NCBI GenBank assembly: GCA_014729595.1
Contig: WJJU01000850.1
Coordinates: 1 to 8,441 of the forward strand
Reading direction: 5' to 3'
Source: Chitinivibrionales bacterium
GTDB lineage: Bacteria; Fibrobacterota; Chitinivibrionia; Chitinivibrionales; WJMI01
DNA: 8,441 bases
The notes beneath the pieces were generated by a model, which ran no database searches, was not told the DNA's origin, and saw nothing but the letters and a program-made list of their open reading frames with translations. The position numbers and the translations under genes were made by a program. Below, one piece after another: positions 1 to 6,700 of the stretch (positions are counted from its first letter, which is position 1; each line of letters opens with the position of its first letter).

Positions 1-705
1 CAGTTCCATCGACGTTCCCGTTGCATTACGGTATCGGATCGCGGTAGGATCTCCGCCGTCGAATGAGGCCAGTGTCGCGAATACCGCGGGAGTCTGGTAC
101 GTATTCGGAAAATCCACCGTCAGCCAGACATTGTTCAAGACATCGCCGGTCGTACCGGCCTCGAACCCTACGCCCTTGTCCGTTACCCCCGAACCTTCGA
201 AAAATGCGATATAGTGCACTGTTTCACCGGCGTGGCTACCGTCTGCGTTCTCCTCTTCCTGCACACGAAGATCGAAGTCCAAGGATGACACATCGCGAAT
301 TCTCGTTGTTGCGGTTGTTGATTCGTTGTCGGTCACAATTTGTGCCAGGACAGCCTGCCCACCCGTGAACCCCGAACCACCCATCGAAACATTCGTCCAC
401 GAATCGGTAACGTTGTCCACGACTCCGGCTTGCCATATTAGACCGTCGATCGTCTGGGTCCCCGCGGGCATGACTAAATAATAAACGCTCTCGGTAGCGT
501 GACTACCGTCTAGGTACTCCCATTCATCAACCTGAATTTCAAAACCCGTCGAAGTGACATTCCGCACGCGGACAACCGACGGAGCGTTATCGTTGTATGA
601 AACGGGGCTGACAACCACCACCGGGTCGGTCCAGGAACTCGTGAAGATCACCTGGTCCCAATCGTCCCGGGATTCAGTCGTAACGTCGACCCGTCCGACT
701 TCATA
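1..705 (-). repeat. Tandem unit 2: second copy of the H-type-lectin-like array, cut by the window edge (residues 2577-2811)
   Basis: This copy is offset from unit 1 by exactly 1044 bp. Subrepeats a (2577-2664) and b (2665-2754) are complete; c is visible only from 2755 to 2811. Over subrepeat a, I count about 69 of 88 residues identical to unit 1 (roughly 78%). DNA stretches are fully identical, for example 1-36 against 1045-1080 and 608-635 against 1652-1679. The copy is in frame and uninterrupted. The number of further copies beyond the window is unknown. Confidence 0.92.
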
Positions 706-3700
706 TTGAGCGGGCTCGCTTGGCGGGACCCTGAAGTACGCGGCGATCGAGGCGTCGGTGCTTACGTTTTCGAAAGTGTAGGAAGAGACGGCGCCGATGT
801 CCACCCCGTCAACCTCGACGTAATCGATTTCGTAGCCGGCGTCGGGGGTGATGGTGAATTCCCTGCCGGATCCCTCGGCTACCTCAATTACGCCGGAGGG
901 GCTGATCGTACCGCCGCTGGTTGCCGCGGAAGCGGTAATGGTATAGGTCGCCCCCGCGTTTGCGGTCATGTCGATCACGAAATAACCGGCGGTTTCGGTG
1001 ATATGATTGGTTTCGGTATCCTTGGATGCCTCTTCCTCGGCAAACAGTTCCATCGACGTTCCCGTTGCATTACGGTATCGCACCGCGCAGGGGTCGGCGC
1101 CGTCAAAGGACGATAGCGTCGCGAAAACCGCCGGCGCCTCGTAGCTTCCCGAGAAATTTAACGTCAGCCAGTTGTTTGTCAGATTATCCCCGGTCGTTCC
1201 GACCTCGTACGCCGCGCCGCCGTCCGTGACCCCTGAACCTTCGAACAGCGCGATATAGTGAACTGTCTCACCGTTGTGGGCACCATCCTGGTTCTCCTCT
1301 TCCTGAACCCTGATGTCAAAACCCGCGGGTAATACATTGCGAATTCTCGTAGTAACCGTCGTTGGTTCGCTTTCGGTTACGATCTGCGCCAGGATAGCCT
1401 GATCGCCCGTGAAATCCACGGCATTGAATGAAACAGTCGTCCACGAATCGGTGATGTTGCTTGCAACACCGGCTTCCCAGGTCAAGCCGCCAACCGTGTG
1501 CGTCCCGGCGGACATGACAAGATAATAGACGTTTTCGGTGGGATGACTACCGTCAAGGTACTCCCATTCTTCAACCTGAACCTCGAAACCGGTCGCAGTG
1601 ACATTCCGCACGCGAATAACCGACGGGTCGTTTCCGTTGAATGAAACGGGACTGACAACCACCACCGGGTCGGTCCAGGTATTTGTGAAGGTCACCTGAT
1701 CCCAGTCGTCACGCGAATCGGTCGTCACATCTAACTGACCGACTTCGTAGACCTCGGTCCCGCTCGATGTTGCTTTGAAGTAGGCAACGATCGAGGCATC
1801 GGCGGTGACATTGTCGAACGTGTAGGTAGACACGGCGCCGATATTAGTCCCTTCGACCTCGACATAGTCGATCTCGTAGCCCGCATCCGGCGTGATGGTG
1901 AATTCCTGCGAGGAACCCTCTGTTACCATGACGTCTCCGGCGGGGGTAATCGATCCACCGCTCTGTGCCGTTGCGGTAATGGTATATGTGGGCGGGATGG
2001 GATCGAGGAATTCGAGATAGTCGATATTCATACCGGCGCGATCAACAACAAAGTAGAGATCGCGAACACCGGTACCGGCGGATACGGCGGCGGCATCGGT
2101 GAGTTCCATTTGGTTCCAAGCACCGGTATTATTGACGGTGATTGTGGCTATGACGGGCCCGTTGACATCATCCAAGCGAACTTCCAAAGATGCTGAACCT
2201 CTGTTCCCCCTGCCCGCAAATGCCCTGATGGCGTTGTAGCCGTTTCCTAAATCCATCGCGTAAAAACGGAACCAATCCCCATTTTCGAGGTATCCGATAA
2301 AGTCGGCATAGGTCTTTATACCCTCTTGTCCGTCATGTTCCTCTGCTTCGAAATGTTCAGGATTGTGTGGCCCGGGAAGGCGGGGGTATGATCCGTACAC
2401 GAACTGTGCTCCGACCCCGAGGTCGCCGTCGCAATCGAGCTTCTGTTCGGCGTCGCCGTCAAGTACCCGCAGATGTTTGCCGGCCTGCGTCGCCGCTTCC
2501 CAACTAATATAATCACCATTGGCCTTTTCGAGCCATCGTGTCGCCTCCGTCGCCGCGCCGTCGACCTCAACGAAACTTGTCGCCGAACCCTGGCATTCAA
2601 CATAGCATGCCGACGAGGTGCTCCACAGGCGGACATCCCCATTGCCCAAGTCCTCGCGAATGAACATACAACCGGTTAGGGTACTGTCGGTCGAATTTGC
2701 GTGAAGAATATTAGCGACCTCCCGGAGATACATGCCGTTGGTGACGGACTTGATCCATACGGTGTCACCCACCGGCGGGCTGTTCTCGGATTTGAAGTAA
2801 ACGGCTATTGAATAGTCCGCCGAAATATTATCAAACGAAAAGGTAGATACGGAGCCGATATCTTCTCCGTCAAGGAGCACGTAATCTATTTCGTAGCCGT
2901 TGTCCGCGGTAATGGTGAATGTTTGACTGCCGCCTTCATCGACAATAATATCACCGGCCGGAGAGATTGTACCCCCACTCTCCGCGCTTGCGGTAATGGT
3001 GTAGGTTACGTCTATCTCTTTGATGTAGCGGTATCCGTCAAAGGTCCCGCTGGTATAGTCACCTTCCCATATCTTGACATTATCCATTAGGCCGTTGAAC
3101 TTTCGCTCAAGATCTCCGCTAAACCCGAATGCATCGGCGCCGTGTACCGCGCACAACCCTGCCGCATCCGAATGAAGTCCTATGGCGCCGAACCCGGTAT
3201 ACGCGGTTTCTTCCACTTTTCCGTCGAGGAAAAGGGTGAACGCGCCGTCTTTGTAAACAATCGCGGCGAAGTGCCAATTGTCGAGGATTACCGGATCGGT
3301 TGATGTCAGAACCACTTGACCGCCGTCGCCGGCGACACATGCTTCGAGGTGGTCCTGTTCATTGAGACGCACGGCAAATCCGTTTGACCCGTCACCTTCG
3401 TCGTAGAGTTCCTGAATGCGACCGGATTCGTTCGGCTTAAACCAAAATCCCACCGTTCGGTACCGCACGGCGTCGTGGAGATACCCGGTACCACTATTAT
3501 TGAGGATGACGTAGTCGTTCACACCGTCGCTGCGCAACGATGCCGTCCCTTCCATACGGTCCGTGGAAAAACCCATGGTGTATGGATACACGGGAAGGAA
3601 CGTGCTTGCCCTGCCGGAGTTCCACACAACGTTGTCGAATGAATAAGTACCGATCAGGTTGGTTCCGTTAGGATCGACGTCGACATGATCGAAAATGCCC

Positions 3701-6700
3701 TCGATGTTCTTTACGCGAAGCTGAACGTTACTTTCCGAAATGGCCTCGATATAGTAGAATCGCGTGGCGTCACGGGAGAAGGCGGGGTTGGTGTGGCGGT
3801 GCGATCCGGACCACGACACATTACCGTAGGCGTTCTCGAAAATGCGCGCACCTACGTACGAATCGAAAAAGTTCATCCGCCAAATGGTTGCGCAGGGGCG
3901 ATCAGCGCCGTAGCGTGCTTGACTGGCGGTTATGTTGTTATTGCTCGCGTTGACGGCAAAATGCGAACCCAGTCCCGCTACGTCCTCGTTTATAAGATTG
4001 CCGTCGAGATCGAATCGACTATGAGCCCCATTGTACCCGCCAATGATCGATTCATCGTCATACCATGCGAAAAAACCGCGATAGGGACCCGAGAATTTGG
4101 GATTCGAACCGTCGGCATCCAGGGTTACAATCGTTGGACTGTTTGCCGTGCGCGTGGCCCCGTCCCAGTCGGTCATCAGCTTAAAGGCGATTTTGGCGGC
4201 GCTTGGGCTCACTTGAATCTGATCGATACGCCAGTCAAGCGGATTGTCGCTTCCTTCGGTGAAATCGGCCAGGAATGCAAGGTCGTTCTCCAGGTCAGTG
4301 ACCTTGGTAACCTGTGAGGTCGCCGCGTCAAAACGGTAGACACCGTGACGACCGTCAATGTCGGAGCCCTCCGGCCAATCGACGGCGTCAACCGAGAACA
4401 CAATTGTGCCGTTGTATGCTTCGCGGTCGATACGACCCCGATGCGGACCGCTGATGATATCACCCGTATTGGCATCCGCAAAGAAGCATGAGTAATATCG
4501 CGAGTACGAAAGCACGTCATCGGTGATCCAGATCGTTTCAGCCCCGTTGTGCATGTCAAGTGAGTCAAGCGTCGCGATCGGTGTAATATTCGAGAAGAAT
4601 GCCGGACTTGAAGGATCGATATCCGCGGTATACACGGTTCCGGATACGCCCACGAATCCGGGAAAATCGGGCTCATTGTGTATCCACGGATACGCGACGG
4701 GCAGTTCGTCGTAGACGGTGAACGCTATGCGTGTAGCTGAGGGATTTTCTGGGCACGCGTTATTGTAGGAATGGCATGAAGGTTTTCCGTCAACGGTAAT
4801 CGTCAGCTCTTCGAAACCGTTTTGCGGTTCTTCCGTGAACTCCGCATGTATGATGTTGTCCGAACTGATATTCTCGAACGTGTACTCGGTCACGGCGCCC
4901 GCGTAGGCGTCGTTGACCATGACATAATCGATTACGTAGCCCGGGTCCGGGGTAATAGTATAGGCCTGGTTTGAGCCGGCGTCGACGACCATCGTTCCCG
5001 ACGGATCGATGGTACCGTTCTCTCCGGCCGAGGCGGTAGCCAGAAAAGTTGCGTTGGTGATACCGTCCATAATCTCGAATTCATTGATACTCACCGTATC
5101 GCCAATATAGCCGAATGCACCGGTAACGGTAAGACGCACGTAGCGGGCGTCGACATTCGAGAACTTATCGACAAACATCTGTTCCGACACGTTGTTCGTC
5201 GAACGGTCGACAATGGTCGTGTAGCCGGAAGTCTTGTTCGCCGAGACATCAACCGTGTACTGATATGCCCTGTTCTCGAACGGGTGTACACGAACTTCGT
5301 TGATCGATTTGGTGATACCAAGATCAACCACCACGAACTGCGGGTAATCCTCGGCACTCCACCGCGTGGTGTAATCTTCATCGATGAGATTCGAGGCTAA
5401 AAAACCGGTATCGCGAAATGCGCTCATTAGCGCTACCCGATATCCCGTAGTGTTAAACAATGCTTCGATGGAATGATCCTGAAATGCATTATGCAGTGTA
5501 AAGGAACTTACCGGGCCGACCGGCAGATCATCCACTAAAACGTCGAGAATATTCATGCCCGCCGCGGGTGTGATGCTGAATTCTTGGTCGGTATTGCTTT
5601 CTATTTGCATCGTTCCCGAAGGCGAAATGGTGCCTTCACCGCGGGTCACCGCCTCGACCGTATACATGACCGGATTGACAATGGTGCCGGAAAAAACGGC
5701 GTCGCATAACTGGTCCTCGTTACGCGAGGTAACGGCCAACCCATACAGTGGTCGCTTGTTAACATTGGTTTGTACATCCTCGAGCAGGGTCCAGGGGCCG
5801 TCTGAGCCGGAGGTTGAATAGTATCCGAATATGTTGTTGTGAATTCGTACCACGCGAAGCCACTTGGCCCCGGCACCCACTGATTTCCATCCTTTGGACT
5901 GAACAACACGCGCTCCACGTTGCCGGTAGAGCATATTCAAATCACCGTTAGGGCGCATCGCCAGCATGACAAACTGGGCGAAGGGCGTGGCATCATACCG
6001 AACCATAATACCGGCTTTGGCCTCGGGATCGGTATTGCCCATCGATTCAATACGGGAAATGACTTCAAAATCGCCGTTGTATGCATCGTCGTAAAGGAAA
6101 AAACCCTGATCCGAGTACCCGTCGATATCGACGCCGGCACCCTGAATCATAATGATGTCGCCGTCTTGGCAAGCGCTACCCTGTAATTTGTCGTCCCCCG
6201 CGGCCGGGGAGGGCAATTGCGATTTCCCCAGATTCATCCGTTTCCACCGCGAGTCCGTTTCGCCGCAACTCGCATCCATCGCGAAATCGGCGGCAAGCGT
6301 CATGTCGGCGTTGAGGGTGAATGTGATGGTACGATCCGGGCCGACTATGTTACCGCTCCAACCGGTAAACTGCGAGCCAATTACATCACGCGCGGTCAAG
6401 GTGATCGATGCGCCCTCATGAAAAGAATGCACACCTTCGCCATAGGTCGTCGCACCGTTGCCGTTATGGTTGACGGTAAGCCGGCGTATGGTTTGAGGAA
6501 CCGGTGTAGGGTACAGCCGGTCCGTTGGTACATACACTTTGGGCGTTGACGGCGAAGACCACGAGAAGAAGCAGCCGGCAATTACGGCGTATTCAACATA
6601 GTCGATTCTAACGTCGTATTTTTGCCCGGCCGTCAAATCCATGGTTGCACTGGTTTCGGTGTATCCGTCGGTGGTCGATCTCTCGTCGATAAGCAGGACG

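Noticed and set aside
1..1749. 1044-bp direct repeat considered as an insertion sequence or transposon pair
   Set aside because: The copies encode continuous protein repeats in the same frame, with no inverted terminal repeats, transposase or target-site duplication.
3685..4317. Plus-strand ORF of 210 codons
   Set aside because: It lies opposite the continuous minus-strand gene, shows no recognisable domain, and its length is explained by the codon bias of the real gene.
4209..4676. Minus-strand ORF of 155 codons in another frame
   Set aside because: It overlaps the second propeller in a different frame and is rich in Arg, Thr and Ser without recognisable motifs.
3679..4818. Assignment of the second propeller as a pectate/oligogalacturonate lyase
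   Set aside because: The blade motifs are suggestive, but the catalytic and metal-binding residues could not be confirmed by eye, so it is reported only as a TolB/WD40-like propeller.
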